A DNA stretch of 64,000 nucleotides from Parvularcula oceani (GCF_000733125.1 NZ_JPHU01000011.1:1-64000); one strand, 5' to 3'; numbered from the stretch's first letter, positions 27,426-37,080 are shown. The notes: generated by a model not told the origin, from the letters alone. Made by a program: numbers and translations.

Positions 27426-28322
27426 ATGATGAGGGGGCAGAAGGAGCGGCAGGCGCTGCAGGACGCGATCGAGGCGGGGACGGATCTGACGGCCCGCGAA
27501 TTCCCGATGCGCTCACAGGATTTCTCGCAGATCGCGGCGATGATTCTGGAGGATGCCGGGATCGCGCTGCAGGAAAGCAAGGCGGCGCTCGTCTATGCCC
27601 GCCTCACGCGCCGCCTGCGGACCCTCGGCCTGAAGAGCTTCGCGGAGTATTGCCGTCTCGTCGCGGAGCCCGAAGGCGCCGAAGAGCGCGACGAGATGGT
27701 CACCGCGCTGACGACCAATCTCACCTATTTCTTCCGCGAGTCGCATCACTTCGACATCCTGAAGGCACAGGTGCTGCCGCCGCTGCTGCGGCGGGCGGCG
27801 CAGGGCCAGCGCATCCGGCTGTGGTCGGCGGGATGCTCGACGGGCATGGAGCCCTATTCCCTCGCGATGACGCTGCTCGAAGCGGACCGGAATGTCGGCA
27901 GCTACGACGTCAAGATCCTCGCGACGGACATCGACAGGAAGGTTCTGGCCGAAGGGCAGGCCGGCTTTTATCCCGACCGGGTGCTCGACGCGGTGCCCGC
28001 CGCCCTGCTCGAGCGTTATTTCACTCCCGAAAGCGTCGGCGGAGCGCAGGGGCATTCGGTCAAGGAGGCGGCCCGCAAGCTGATCACCTTCAGGCCGCTG
28101 AACCTGAAAAATCCGCTCCCGGTCAAGGGGCCCTTCGACGTGATCTTCTGCCGCAACACCGTCATCTATTTCGGCGATGCCCTGCAGCGCGACATCTGGC
28201 AGCGCTTCGCGGGCGTGCTGCCGGAGGGAGCCTGGCTCTTCGTCGGGCACTCCGAGCGGGTGACCGGACCGGCGCTCTCGGCCTTCCGCCCCGCCGGCGT
28301 CACCGCCTATCAAAGAGTGTGA
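27426..28322 (+). CDS. cheR: Chemotaxis protein methyltransferase CheR
   Basis: A 298-residue S-adenosylmethionine-dependent glutamate methyltransferase for chemoreceptors. The N-terminal helical domain (FSQIAAMILEDAGIALQESK ... ALTTNLTYFFRESHHFD) is followed by the SAM domain LWSAGCSTGMEPYSLAM and FDVIFCRNTVIYF. The usual CSTGEEPYS reads CSTGMEPYS here. Several in-frame starts exist (27387, 27408, 27426); 27426 has GGGAAG at good spacing. The substrate receptor with a GWEDF tail is encoded at 45707-47962; no cheB is present. Confidence 0.92.
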   Translation: MMRGQKERQALQDAIEAGTDLTAREFPMRSQDFSQIAAMILEDAGIALQESKAALVYARLTRRLRTLGLKSFAEYCRLVAEPEGAEERDEMVTALTTNLTYFFRESHHFDILKAQVLPPLLRRAAQGQRIRLWSAGCSTGMEPYSLAMTLLEADRNVGSYDVKILATDIDRKVLAEGQAGFYPDRVLDAVPAALLERYFTPESVGGAQGHSVKEAARKLITFRPLNLKNPLPVKGPFDVIFCRNTVIYFGDALQRDIWQRFAGVLPEGAWLFVGHSERVTGPALSAFRPAGVTAYQRV

Positions 28323-28334
28323 GGCGAGGCCGGC

Positions 28335-29057
28335 TCAGTCGCGCACGGTCATCAGGCGCAAGGAGCGGGCGCCCTCGTCAGACCCCATCTCGCCGATGCC
28401 CACCTGGCGCCCCGATCGCCGCGCGACGAGCTGCGCGGTTTCCAGGCTGGCGCCGGGAAGAGCGATCCGGTCGCCCGGCCCGAGCGCTGCAAGCCGCCCC
28501 AGCGGCAGCGAGACCGTGGCGAGCTGCGCCTGCATGCCGAGCCGGATCCCGCCGCGGGCCGCGCGGCCCTGACCGGGCGCCGCGCTCGGCAGCCGGACCC
28601 GGATCGTGACCGGGTCTCCGTCGACTTCGAGCGCATAGGCCGTTTCGAGAAGGGGCGGGCCCTCCGCGGCGATCGTTTCGGTTTCTTCTCCGCTCGGCAC
28701 CGCGCTGCCGAGCACGTCCTGCAGGATCTGCGTCTGCAGCGCCGGATCGGACAGGCCGTCCCCGCCGAAGATCGCCGCGGTCAGCGTATTGGCGTCTTCA
28801 TCCGTGAGCGCGATGCGCATGCGCACGGCGTCCGGCGGAGCGGGCCAGACGAGGTCGAGCATTCCGTCAGGACAGGGACGGTCGCGTTCGACCCGCGCCG
28901 TCGTCGTGCCGCGCGCCCTGACCTTCGCGCCGAGCGTATCGGACAGACGCTCGGCGATATCCTCCGCGCGCGCCCTCAGGCGCGCCGCCTGCGGGCCCAG
29001 GCGCCGGGGAAGGCGGAGAGGGGTGGCCGCCAGCTGGTCGAGCCCGATCTTTTTCAT
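28335..29057 (-). CDS. FliM/FliN-like flagellar switch protein (SpoA domain)
   Basis: A 240-residue protein ending in a SpoA/FliMN_C-like domain (ATVSLPLGRLAALGPGDRIA ... ETAQLVARRSGRQVGIG). The middle part resembles a FliM core (RARAEDIAERLSDTLGAKVRA). It is short for FliM (about 330) and long for FliN, and lacks the N-terminal EIDALL-type CheY-binding peptide. Since FliN is encoded at 36778-37080 and no other FliM is in the cluster, it probably fills the FliM place in the C-ring. ATG 29057 has GGAGG upstream. Confidence 0.75.
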   Translation of the reverse strand: MKKIGLDQLAATPLRLPRRLGPQAARLRARAEDIAERLSDTLGAKVRARGTTTARVERDRPCPDGMLDLVWPAPPDAVRMRIALTDEDANTLTAAIFGGDGLSDPALQTQILQDVLGSAVPSGEETETIAAEGPPLLETAYALEVDGDPVTIRVRLPSAAPGQGRAARGGIRLGMQAQLATVSLPLGRLAALGPGDRIALPGASLETAQLVARRSGRQVGIGEMGSDEGARSLRLMTVRD

Positions 29058-29154
29058 CTACAGCGCCTCCATTGGTTTCAACTGTCTCATTGCGCGTAAA
29101 AAGACCTTTAATCTCGTCTGGCTATGCATCTCTCGAGCAAGGGGTGACAGGCTG

Positions 29155-29961
29155 ATGAGCGCTGCGACCATCATCAAGAAGAAGCGCATCAATGTCGTGA
29201 ACGGGCATCACGGCGGAGCGTGGAAGGTCGCCTATGCCGACTTCGTCACGGCGATGATGGCCTTCTTCCTTCTGATGTGGCTCCTCAACGCCACGACCGA
29301 GGAGCAGCGGCGGGGGATCGCCGACTACTTCGATCCCTCCATCCCCGTCACGGCCGTGTCGGGCGGGGGCGACGGCATGCTCTCGGGCGACAGCGTCCTG
29401 TCCGATGACACGCTGGCGCATGACAGCGACGGCGATTGGAGGCCGATCCGGGATGCGCAGGCTCTGCGCACGGCCCTCGTCGAGGCCGTGCACCGCGCGG
29501 GCGTCAGCGGCGCCGATGGCCGACTGCGCGTGACGCAGACGCCCGAAGGCATGCTGGTCGAACTGGTCGAAGGAGAGCGCAAGCCGCTCTTCGAGACCGG
29601 TTCCGCGGCGCCTTCGGAGGAGCTGACAAAGCTTCTCGCCGCGGCGGCGGAGGTCATCGTCAGAGCCGGGACCGAGGTGAAGATCACCGGGCACACGGAC
29701 GGCTATGTCTTCTCCGATGACAGCTACACGAACTGGGAGCTGTCCGCGGACAGGGCCAATACGGCGCGCAGGCTTCTTCTGGGCGCGGGCCTGCCCAAGA
29801 CCGTCATCACGGAGGTCTCCGGGCGCGCGGACCGCGTCCCGCTCGAGGACGATCCCAACGCGGCCGTGAACCGGCGGATCGCGATCATGCTGGTGGGAGC
29901 GGGCGCCGCGAAACCAACTGAAGCGAGCATAGTACCCTCAGTGGTAGATGTCGTTCGCTGA
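29155..29961 (+). CDS. motB: Flagellar motor stator protein MotB
   Basis: A 268-residue inner-membrane stator subunit. The single membrane span holds the proton-binding aspartate D29 in YADFVTAMMAFFLLMWLL; the C-terminal OmpA-like domain binds peptidoglycan (VKITGHTDGYVFSDDSYTNW, ELSADRANTARR). The start GHHGGAWKVAYADF is typical of alphaproteobacterial MotB. Its partner motA is 18 kb away at 48283. Confidence 0.95.
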   Translation: MSAATIIKKKRINVVNGHHGGAWKVAYADFVTAMMAFFLLMWLLNATTEEQRRGIADYFDPSIPVTAVSGGGDGMLSGDSVLSDDTLAHDSDGDWRPIRDAQALRTALVEAVHRAGVSGADGRLRVTQTPEGMLVELVEGERKPLFETGSAAPSEELTKLLAAAAEVIVRAGTEVKITGHTDGYVFSDDSYTNWELSADRANTARRLLLGAGLPKTVITEVSGRADRVPLEDDPNAAVNRRIAIMLVGAGAAKPTEASIVPSVVDVVR

Positions 29962-30024
29962 TAACGCTCGCTTAACGTTGACGATGTATCAAACGAGGAA
30001 AGATCAGCGGGGCTTGAGCATAGC

Positions 30025-31362
30025 ATGACGATATCTTCCTCGATGAACGCAGGCGTTATGGGCCTCGGCGTCAACGCAACGCGTCTCGCGACCATCTCGG
30101 ACAACATCGCGAACTCGGACACGCACGGATACAAGCGCGCGGTCGCGGACTTCAGCTCCATGGTGATCCAGCAGCGCGACAATGCCTTCGCCGCGGGCGG
30201 CGTCCGGGTGAACACCTATCGCCAGGTCGACGGGCAGGGTTCGCTCATCTCGACCGGCAATTCGACGGATATCGCCGTTGCGGGGCGCGGGCTGCTGCCG
30301 GTGACGACGTCGCTGGCCGATCCGAGCCAGGCTGCCCAGAACGAGCTGATGCTGACGGCGACCGGGTCCTTCTCGCCCGATCAGAACGGCTATCTGCGCA
30401 CCTCGAGCGGTCTGTTCCTGATGGGCTGGCCGGCGGATCCCTCGGGCGATATCGGCGCGGCCACCCGCCAGAGCGGCGCGAGCCTCGTTCCCGTCAACGT
30501 GTCGGTGAACCGCTATTCGGCGCTGCCGACCGAGAACATCACGATGGGCCTCAACCTGCCCGCGGATGCGACGTCCTTCGGCGCGCCGGGCGGATCCTAC
30601 GAGGTGCCGCTCGAATATTACGACAATCTTGGCCGCACCCAGACCCTCACCGCCCGCTACACGCCGGTCCTGCCGGCAGCGGCCGGCGATCCGCCGACGA
30701 ACCAGTGGCAGGCCGAGCTCTTCGACAACTCGACCGGCACCGAAGTCTCGATCGGCAGCTTCGATGTCGAATTCGACACGAGCGCCGCCGATGGCGGCTC
30801 CGTCCTGGCGGTGACCAATTCCGGCGGCGCCTATGATCCGACGACCGGGCAGCTCGCGGTCCGCCTGCCGGGCGGCAGCGTCGCGCCCGCCGGCGACGAG
30901 GTGAACATCTTCATCGGCAGGGAAGGCATCGGCGACAATACGGGCCTGACCCAGCTCGCCGCCGACTTCGCGCCGCGTGCGTTGACCAAGGACGGCGCGC
31001 CGATCGGCGATCTCCTCTCGGTCGAGGTCGACGGCAAGGGCCGCCTCGAAGCGATCTACGACACGGGCTATCGCAGGACGCTGTTCCAGATTCCGGTGGC
31101 CGACGTTCCGAATCCCAACGGCCTCATGCCGTCGGACAGCCAGGCCTTCCGCATCTCGCAGCAGTCCGGCGACGTCTATTTCTGGGATGCGGGCACAGGG
31201 CCCGTCGGCGAGACGGTGGGCTACAGCCTGATGGAATCGGCCGTCGACATCGCCTCCGAGCTGACGGGCATGATCGAAACGCAGCGGGCCTATGCCTCGA
31301 ACGCGAAGATCATCCAGACCGTCGACGAGATGCTGCAAGAAACCACCAACATCAAGCGGTAG
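30025..31362 (+). CDS. flgE: Flagellar hook protein FlgE
   Basis: A 445-residue hook subunit. The N-terminal rod/hook motif is GLGVNATRLATISDNIANSDTHGYK-like (about residues 13-37) and the C-terminal motif is EMLQETTNIKR after IETQRAYASNAKIIQTVDE. The central part with GFFL-like TSSGLFLMGWPAD fits FlgE and its length is normal. Its start follows a 63-base gap carrying TTAACGTTGAC. It is followed after 7 bases by flgK. Confidence 0.95.
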   Translation: MTISSSMNAGVMGLGVNATRLATISDNIANSDTHGYKRAVADFSSMVIQQRDNAFAAGGVRVNTYRQVDGQGSLISTGNSTDIAVAGRGLLPVTTSLADPSQAAQNELMLTATGSFSPDQNGYLRTSSGLFLMGWPADPSGDIGAATRQSGASLVPVNVSVNRYSALPTENITMGLNLPADATSFGAPGGSYEVPLEYYDNLGRTQTLTARYTPVLPAAAGDPPTNQWQAELFDNSTGTEVSIGSFDVEFDTSAADGGSVLAVTNSGGAYDPTTGQLAVRLPGGSVAPAGDEVNIFIGREGIGDNTGLTQLAADFAPRALTKDGAPIGDLLSVEVDGKGRLEAIYDTGYRRTLFQIPVADVPNPNGLMPSDSQAFRISQQSGDVYFWDAGTGPVGETVGYSLMESAVDIASELTGMIETQRAYASNAKIIQTVDEMLQETTNIKR

Positions 31363-31369
31363 GTAGAAC

Positions 31370-32779
31370 ATGCCCGTCACGCCAGCCCTTTCGATCGCGC
31401 AATCGGGCCTTCAGGCTGCGAAGCTGCGGGCGCAGGTCGCCGCCAGCAACGTCGCGAACGCCAATACCGAAGGCTATGTCCGCCGCACGGCGGATGTCTC
31501 CCAGCGCACGATCGCGTGGCACGGGGCCGGCGTGCAGGTGAACGGAACGAACAGGGCCGAAGTGCCCCACCTGACCGCAGAGCGCATGCGCGCCGAAGCG
31601 GAAAGCCTGGGGGCTTCGGAAACCGCCGAGGGCATTGCGCGCCTGACCCAGATCCTCGGCGAGCCGAGCGCGCAGACGGGGCTGTTCGGAGCCTATGTCG
31701 CCTTCGAGAACGCCATGCGCGACGCTGCCATGTCGCCGGAATCGCCGGTCATGCTGTCCGAGCTTCACCGCACGGCCGGCGCCCTGACGAAGAGCTTCGC
31801 CGAAGCCTCCGGCAGCGTCGACCGCATGCGTAACGAGGCGGAGGGCGAGATCGCCGCGACGGTCTCCGAGGTCAATGTCGCGCTCAAGCGGCTCGAGGAA
31901 CTCAACGGCCTCTCTCCGGCGCAGCAGACGCCCGCGGTGGCCGACGAGCGCCAGCAGCTCGTCGACCGCATCAACCGCGAGATTCCGGTCGAGGTTCTCG
32001 ACAAGGGAGCCGGCATCCACCTGATGACCGAGGGCGGCGTCTTCCTGCTGACCAGCCAAGCGCAGGACATCGAATTCTCGCCCGCCAATCTCGTCTCACA
32101 GGGGCAGGTGCTGGGCGCGCCGCTTTCGGGCCTGACCGTGAACGGCATCGACATCACGCCCACGGGCGACGGCCATCAGCGCACGCGCGAAGGCCGCCTC
32201 GCGGGCCTCTTCGGAATCCGCGATCAGAGCGCGCCGGACTTCCAGGCTTCGCTCGACGCGCTGGCCACCGACCTCGTCACCCGGTTCTCGGGTACCGCTG
32301 TCGATCCGAGCAATGCGCCCGGAGAGGCCGGACTGTTCACCGATGGCGGCGCGACCGCGCCCGCGGGCCTCGGCCTCGGCATCGCGGGACGGCTCGAACT
32401 TCATGCCGCGATCGATCCGGCTCAGGGCGGCGAGCTGCGCCGCCTGCGCGACGGCATCGGCAGCGCGGTCGCCGGCCCCGCGGGCAATGGCGAACAGCTG
32501 GGCCGGATGCTCGACGCGCTGACGAGCGGACAGGGCGCCGACAAGGCCGTCGCCGAGCTCTCCTCCGAACTCGGCGCCGCCGAGAAGGCCGCGAGCGACC
32601 GCGCGATGACCGCGAACATCCACTATCGCGCCGCCGCCGAGGCGGAGACCATCGAGACGGGCGTCGATACGGACAGGGAACTTCAGGACCTGATGATGAT
32701 CGAGCAGGCCTATGCGGCCAATGCCCGCGTCCTTCAGACCGTGAACGCCATGCTCGATACGCTGATGGAGGCCGTGTGA
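31370..32779 (+). CDS. flgK: Hook-filament junction protein FlgK
   Basis: A 469-residue hook-associated protein 1. The N-terminus SIAQSGLQAAKLRAQVAASNVANANTEGY (residues 8-36) and the C-terminus MMIEQAYAANARVLQTVNAM are the paired helices shared with rod, hook and junction proteins. It connects hook and filament with FlgL, whose gene overlaps its stop. Slightly short for the family. Confidence 0.93.
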   Translation: MPVTPALSIAQSGLQAAKLRAQVAASNVANANTEGYVRRTADVSQRTIAWHGAGVQVNGTNRAEVPHLTAERMRAEAESLGASETAEGIARLTQILGEPSAQTGLFGAYVAFENAMRDAAMSPESPVMLSELHRTAGALTKSFAEASGSVDRMRNEAEGEIAATVSEVNVALKRLEELNGLSPAQQTPAVADERQQLVDRINREIPVEVLDKGAGIHLMTEGGVFLLTSQAQDIEFSPANLVSQGQVLGAPLSGLTVNGIDITPTGDGHQRTREGRLAGLFGIRDQSAPDFQASLDALATDLVTRFSGTAVDPSNAPGEAGLFTDGGATAPAGLGLGIAGRLELHAAIDPAQGGELRRLRDGIGSAVAGPAGNGEQLGRMLDALTSGQGADKAVAELSSELGAAEKAASDRAMTANIHYRAAAEAETIETGVDTDRELQDLMMIEQAYAANARVLQTVNAMLDTLMEAV

Positions 32780-33768
32780 TGATGGGACCGCTTTCGGGAA
32801 ACCTCTCCGCCTTCACCTCCCTCAGCCGGCATCTGCCGGAGATCCGGGCCGATCTCGAACGCGCGGCGCATGAGACCGTCACCGGCCGCAGGCAGGACCT
32901 TTCCCTCACGCTGGGCGGCCGCGCAGGCGAGTTCGCCCTGATCGAGAAGGGTCTCGCCGATCTCGAGACGAATACGAGCCGCCTCGGGCTGACCGAGGGC
33001 CGTCTGCGCCAGACGGGGCTCGTCCTGACCTCCGTCCGCGATGCCTTCGCGCCGATGACCGAACGGGCGCTGACGGACCTGTCGCTCAACGAGCCGGCCG
33101 CGCGGACCGAAACGGCCGCCGCCGCCCGCGCGACGCTGGACCAGGTCATCAGCTTGCTGAACACCAACGAGTCCGGCCGCCACCTCTTCGCAGGCGACGA
33201 GACCGAGGGTCCGGCCCTGGCCGATGCCGAGACGCTGCTGACGGCCGCGCAGGCCGCGCTGACGGGGGCGACGACGATCGCCGACCAGGAGGCCGCGTTC
33301 GATGCCTTCTTCAACGGCGCGGGCTTCGACACACTCGTCTATCAGGGCGGCCCCGGCCAGGCGGCCGCCGCAGCGCTCGGCGACGGCAGCGCCGTCCGAT
33401 TCGAGGCCAAGGCGGATGCGCAGCCGGTCCGCGATCTCCTCAACGGCCTCGCGCGGCTCGCTCTGGCGCCGGGGCTTCCCGAAGGCGGCGCGGCCTGGGC
33501 GGGCACGGCCGCCGAAAAGCTCGCGGCGGCCAATGACGGCATGATCCTCATGCAGTCGGTGAACGGCGTGGCCGAGGGCCGGGTGTCCCGGGCTCTGGAG
33601 GCGCAGGGGCAGGAACGGCTCGTCCTGACCGCGACCCAGCAATCCCTCGCAGGCGTGGACACGGTCGAGGCCGCTTCGAGGGTGAAGAGCCTCGAGCTTC
33701 AGCTCGAGGCCGCCTATGCCATGACGGCCCGTCTGAGCCGGTTGAACTTCGCGGATTACATTCGATGA
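32779..33768 (+). CDS. flgL: Hook-filament junction protein FlgL
   Basis: A 329-residue flagellin-like hook-associated protein 3. The N-terminal half has the flagellin D1 helix pattern (RLRQTGLVLTSVRDAF) and the C-terminal LQLEAAYAMTARLSRLNFAD helix. Start: ATG 32779 overlaps the flgK stop (TGATG) with GGAGG 8 bases upstream; GTG 32776 and ATG 32782 are alternatives. Sequence divergence is high, but order flgK-flgL is diagnostic. Confidence 0.88.
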   Translation: MMGPLSGNLSAFTSLSRHLPEIRADLERAAHETVTGRRQDLSLTLGGRAGEFALIEKGLADLETNTSRLGLTEGRLRQTGLVLTSVRDAFAPMTERALTDLSLNEPAARTETAAAARATLDQVISLLNTNESGRHLFAGDETEGPALADAETLLTAAQAALTGATTIADQEAAFDAFFNGAGFDTLVYQGGPGQAAAAALGDGSAVRFEAKADAQPVRDLLNGLARLALAPGLPEGGAAWAGTAAEKLAAANDGMILMQSVNGVAEGRVSRALEAQGQERLVLTATQQSLAGVDTVEAASRVKSLELQLEAAYAMTARLSRLNFADYIR

Positions 33769-34892
33769 CGAAGCCTCTCGCTCCCCGGCTTGGAACACTC
33801 CTTCTCGGGGCGGCTCTGGGCTGTCTCTGCGCGCTGACGCCGCTGCCGGCCCATGCCGATGTGCGCCTGAAGGACCTCGTCTCGGTCGAAGGGGTGCGGG
33901 GCAACGACCTCATCGGCTACGGCCTCGTCGTCGGCCTCGACGGCACAGGGGACACGCTGCGGAACTCTCCTTACACCGAAGAGGCCCTTGCGAGCCTTCT
34001 CCAGCGGCTCGGCGTCAACGTCCAGGACGAGACCTTCCGCCCGGACAATGTCGCCGCCGTGCTGGTCACCGGCGTCCTTCCGCCCTTCGCGCGCGAAGGG
34101 TCTGAGATCGACATCACCGTCTCCTCGATCGGCGATGCCGAGGATCTGACCGGCGGCACGCTGGTCATGACGCCGCTCACGGCTGCCAATGGCGACGTCT
34201 ATGCCGTCGCGCAGGGGCCGGTCCTGATCTCGGGCTTCCAGGCCGAAGGCGATGGCGGATCGATCACGCAGGGCACTCCGACCGTCGGCACGATCCCCGG
34301 CGGAGCCCGGGTCGAGCGCGAGGTGCCCTTCAGCTTCGGCAATCTGCCCGGCGTCGATCTGGCGCTCGACAATCCCGACTTCACCACCGCCGCCCGGATC
34401 GAGGACGTTCTGAACGAAAGCCTCGGGGCGGGGACGGCCGAACTGCGCGATGCGGGCACCGTCTATCTACACTTTGCCGAGGGCAGGAATCCCGCGCGCA
34501 TCATGAGCGAGATCGAGCGGCTGACGCTCAAGCCCGACACGCCGGCCCGCGTCGTGATCGACCAGCGCTCCGGAACGATCGTTCTGGGATCGGAAGTGCG
34601 GGTGTCGGCCGTCGCGATCGCGCAGGGCAAGCTGTCGATCGCCATCGCCGAGAACCCCGTCGCCGCGCAGCCCGCGCCCTTCGGCCAAGGCCAGACGGCG
34701 GTCCTCCCGCGCACGGATATCGCCGTCGATCAGGGAACGCCCGGCTCCGTGGCGATGCTCGAAGAGGCCGTGACCCTGTCCGACCTCGTCTCCGGGCTCA
34801 ACTCTCTGGGCGTCACGCCCCGCGGGATCATCGATATCCTGAAGAGCATGAAGGCCGCCGGCGCTCTGCACGCCGAACTCGTCCTTCAGTAA
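33765..34892 (+). CDS. flgI: Flagellar P-ring protein FlgI
   Basis: A 375-residue periplasmic P-ring protein with a Sec signal peptide ending near LPAHA-D. The conserved start VRLKDLVSVEGVRGNDLIGYGLVVGLDGTGD and the block LVMTPLTAANGDVYAVAQGP are diagnostic; RVVIDQRSGTIVLGSEVRVS and SLGVTPRGIIDILKSMKAAG end the protein. It overlaps flgL by four bases. The L-ring (flgH) and FlgA chaperone are encoded 16 kb downstream. Confidence 0.96.
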   Translation: MTKPLAPRLGTLLLGAALGCLCALTPLPAHADVRLKDLVSVEGVRGNDLIGYGLVVGLDGTGDTLRNSPYTEEALASLLQRLGVNVQDETFRPDNVAAVLVTGVLPPFAREGSEIDITVSSIGDAEDLTGGTLVMTPLTAANGDVYAVAQGPVLISGFQAEGDGGSITQGTPTVGTIPGGARVEREVPFSFGNLPGVDLALDNPDFTTAARIEDVLNESLGAGTAELRDAGTVYLHFAEGRNPARIMSEIERLTLKPDTPARVVIDQRSGTIVLGSEVRVSAVAIAQGKLSIAIAENPVAAQPAPFGQGQTAVLPRTDIAVDQGTPGSVAMLEEAVTLSDLVSGLNSLGVTPRGIIDILKSMKAAGALHAELVLQ

Positions 34893-34922
34893 GGTCCTGG
34901 TACCGGGGCCGGACGAGAGCGT

Positions 34923-36032
34923 TCAGGCGCCCTCGTCCTCGGCCTCGTCCGGATCGAGAAGCTGGAAGCGGCCTTCCTCGACGCTGTCGAAGACGAAGGC
35001 GACGATATCGGCCTGCGCCTTCTCGCCCACCTCTTCCGACACGACGCCATACCCCTCCATCGTGTCCTTGAGCTGGCCGACCAGCCGCTGGGAGATGTTC
35101 CCGAAGAGGTATTCCGCAACGGGCGCGCCCTCCCGCAGCGCATAGGAAATCGCCAGGAGGAGCGTCTTCTCGTCCGCTTCGCGGAACAGAAGGGGCACCG
35201 CGCTGCGCGGCAGGCGCCGGCCCAGATCGTTGAAGCCGAGAACCTTGCGCTTGATCGCGGCCAGGGTCTCGGAGTCGAGTTCCCGGTTCAGCGCTTCGAA
35301 GGCGGCCTCGCGCCGCGCCGTCGTCAGACGGTTGAGGAGGGCCGCGATCTTGGCCACGAGTTCTTCGTCGACGCCCGATCCCGGGGGACGGTTCGTCGAG
35401 AAGAAGGCCTGTTCGAACATCGCCTCGACCGCCTTGGCGGCGACGGGCTTGATCTCGCCGCGCGTTGCCAGGCGGACGATCGACGCCGTGGAGGCGGTCT
35501 CGCTGATGGCGATGGCGACTTCCGCGGCGAAGGCCTCGGGCAGGCTGCCGAGCGCCGTGGCGATGATCGGCGCGGGCTTATCCTCGAGGAACAGCGCGAC
35601 GTCCGCCGCCTTCAACTCGGCGACGCGGTCCCAGGTGTTCGCCGGCGGCAGTTCGGGCACGAAGCACTGGATGGGCTCGACCTTCGGCCCGAACAGGACA
35701 TCGGTCACCTTCTGCGCGTTGCGCTGCCCGCCGGCGAGGCCGGCGCGGTGCTGCGCGAGGTTTTCGGCGAAGTTCCTCACGATCGCCTGCTGCTCGCGCG
35801 CATCGAGCCCGGACAGACGGGAGAGGGCGGCCTCGATCTCGTCGCGCCGGTGCAGGGGAAGGTGCCCCTTGAGATGTTCGAGCCGCTCTTCCCCTAGGAG
35901 GGCCAGGACCACGGCGGCGCGTTCGGCGGGCGGGCGCGGCGGCAGGGGCGCCGCCTGCTCCGCCTGGGCAGGCGGCGCGGCGGTCGCTGGCGCGGCGGTG
36001 TCGGTATCCTTGAGCGAGGGCAGCGCGCTCAT
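34923..36032 (-). CDS. fliG: Flagellar motor switch protein FliG (divergent)
   Basis: A 369-residue FliG-like protein with an added Ala/Pro-rich N-terminus. It shows the N-domain RAAVVLALLGEERLEHLKGH, the middle TWDRVAELKAADVALFLEDK, and the torque C-domain VLGFNDLGRRLPRSAVPLLF then NISQRLVGQLKDTMEGYGVV. FliG links the MS-ring to the C-ring and contacts MotA. Charged torque residues are only partly kept. ATG 36032 overlaps the fliP stop (ATGA), setting the order fliF-fliN-fliP-fliG. Confidence 0.87.
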   Translation of the reverse strand: MSALPSLKDTDTAAPATAAPPAQAEQAAPLPPRPPAERAAVVLALLGEERLEHLKGHLPLHRRDEIEAALSRLSGLDAREQQAIVRNFAENLAQHRAGLAGGQRNAQKVTDVLFGPKVEPIQCFVPELPPANTWDRVAELKAADVALFLEDKPAPIIATALGSLPEAFAAEVAIAISETASTASIVRLATRGEIKPVAAKAVEAMFEQAFFSTNRPPGSGVDEELVAKIAALLNRLTTARREAAFEALNRELDSETLAAIKRKVLGFNDLGRRLPRSAVPLLFREADEKTLLLAISYALREGAPVAEYLFGNISQRLVGQLKDTMEGYGVVSEEVGEKAQADIVAFVFDSVEEGRFQLLDPDEAEDEGA

Positions 36033-36781
36033 CCGGCATATCCTCTCAGTAGAGCTGCGGCGATCTTCGTCCAACCATCGGCCATAACGAAAAACGCAAG
36101 CTTAAAGGGAAGCGAGACCATGGCGGGCGGCACCATCATCATGCCGAGCGCCATGAGGACGGAGGCGACGACGAGGTCGATCGCGAGAAAGGGCAGGAAG
36201 ATCGCGAAGCCGATCTGGAAGGCGGTCTTGATCTCGGACAGCATGAAGGCTGGCACGAGCAGCGCGAGCGGCGGTTCGGCCATCGCACCGGGCTCCCAGC
36301 GGCCCGGCAGCGCCTCGGTCAGTGCGATCAACGTGCTTTCATGCACCCGCGCCTCCATGAAGGCGCGGAAGGGGGTGATCACCGCATCGAAGGCTGCGGC
36401 CTCGCCGATTTCGCCTGCGCGCAGGGGCGCGATGCCCGCTTCCCAGGCCTGGGTGAAGACGGGCTCCATCACGAAGAAGGTCAGGAACAGCGCGAGGCTG
36501 GTGATCATCATGTTGGGCGGCGATTGCTGCAGCCCGATCGCCTGGCGCAGGAAGGACAGCACGATCACCATGAGCGGCAGGCAGGTCGTCATCATGATGA
36601 TGCCGGGCGCCAGGCTCAGTATGGTGACGACGAGGAAGAGCGGAATGAGATCCGCCCGCAGGCTTTCGCTCCCTTCCGGCAGGAGCGCTTCGGCGGCCGC
36701 TTCGAGAGGAGCCGCCTCCTGCGCCTCGGCCGAGCCGAAGGCGAGGAGGCAGACGACCAGAAGGACGCCGATCCGTCTCAC
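36029..36781 (-). CDS. fliP: Flagellar export gate protein FliP
   Basis: A 250-residue export-gate membrane protein. It has a signal peptide (GVLLVVCLLAFGSAEAQ) and the conserved membrane blocks SLAPGIIMMTTCLPLMVIVLSFLRQAIGLQQSPPN (in two pieces) and FMLSEIKTAFQIGF, plus MGMMMVPPAMVSLPFK at the end. I chose GTG 36781, which overlaps the fliN stop (GTGA); frames reaching further upstream run through fliN. FliQ and FliR are encoded at 57.6 and 60.0 kb. Confidence 0.94.
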   Translation of the reverse strand: MRRIGVLLVVCLLAFGSAEAQEAAPLEAAAEALLPEGSESLRADLIPLFLVVTILSLAPGIIMMTTCLPLMVIVLSFLRQAIGLQQSPPNMMITSLALFLTFFVMEPVFTQAWEAGIAPLRAGEIGEAAAFDAVITPFRAFMEARVHESTLIALTEALPGRWEPGAMAEPPLALLVPAFMLSEIKTAFQIGFAIFLPFLAIDLVVASVLMALGMMMVPPAMVSLPFKLAFFVMADGWTKIAAALLRGYAG

Positions 36782-37080
36782 AGAGCCTCGTCTTCCACGT
36801 CCAGGATGCGGACCGCGAGGCTGCCGGGGCCGCCATCGCCTTCGCAGAGCTCCGCCGTCGCGACCTTGACGCCATTGGCGTGCAGTTCGAGCGGCGCGTC
36901 GGCCGCCGCATCGAGCGCGACCACCGTCTCGCTGTCCCATTCGGACAGGGCCTTCAGCGACACCTCGACATGGCCGAGGACGACGGTGACATCGACATTC
37001 ACGTCATGAAGCGCGCGCCGGAGCGGCGTTCCGGTCGTGCCCGCATCGGGCAGTTCGGCATCGGGGGAGGTCATGCTCAT
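36778..37080 (-). CDS. fliN: Flagellar motor switch protein FliN
   Basis: A 100-residue C-ring protein. The SpoA domain is complete: LHDVNVDVTVVLGHVEVSLK, ETVVALDAAADAPLELHANG and VKVATAELCEG. It forms the base of the C-ring with FliM. Start ATG 37080, with GAGG further upstream than ideal; ATG 37074 is also possible. Lies 22 bases after fliF. Confidence 0.92.
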   Translation of the reverse strand: MSMTSPDAELPDAGTTGTPLRRALHDVNVDVTVVLGHVEVSLKALSEWDSETVVALDAAADAPLELHANGVKVATAELCEGDGGPGSLAVRILDVEDEAL

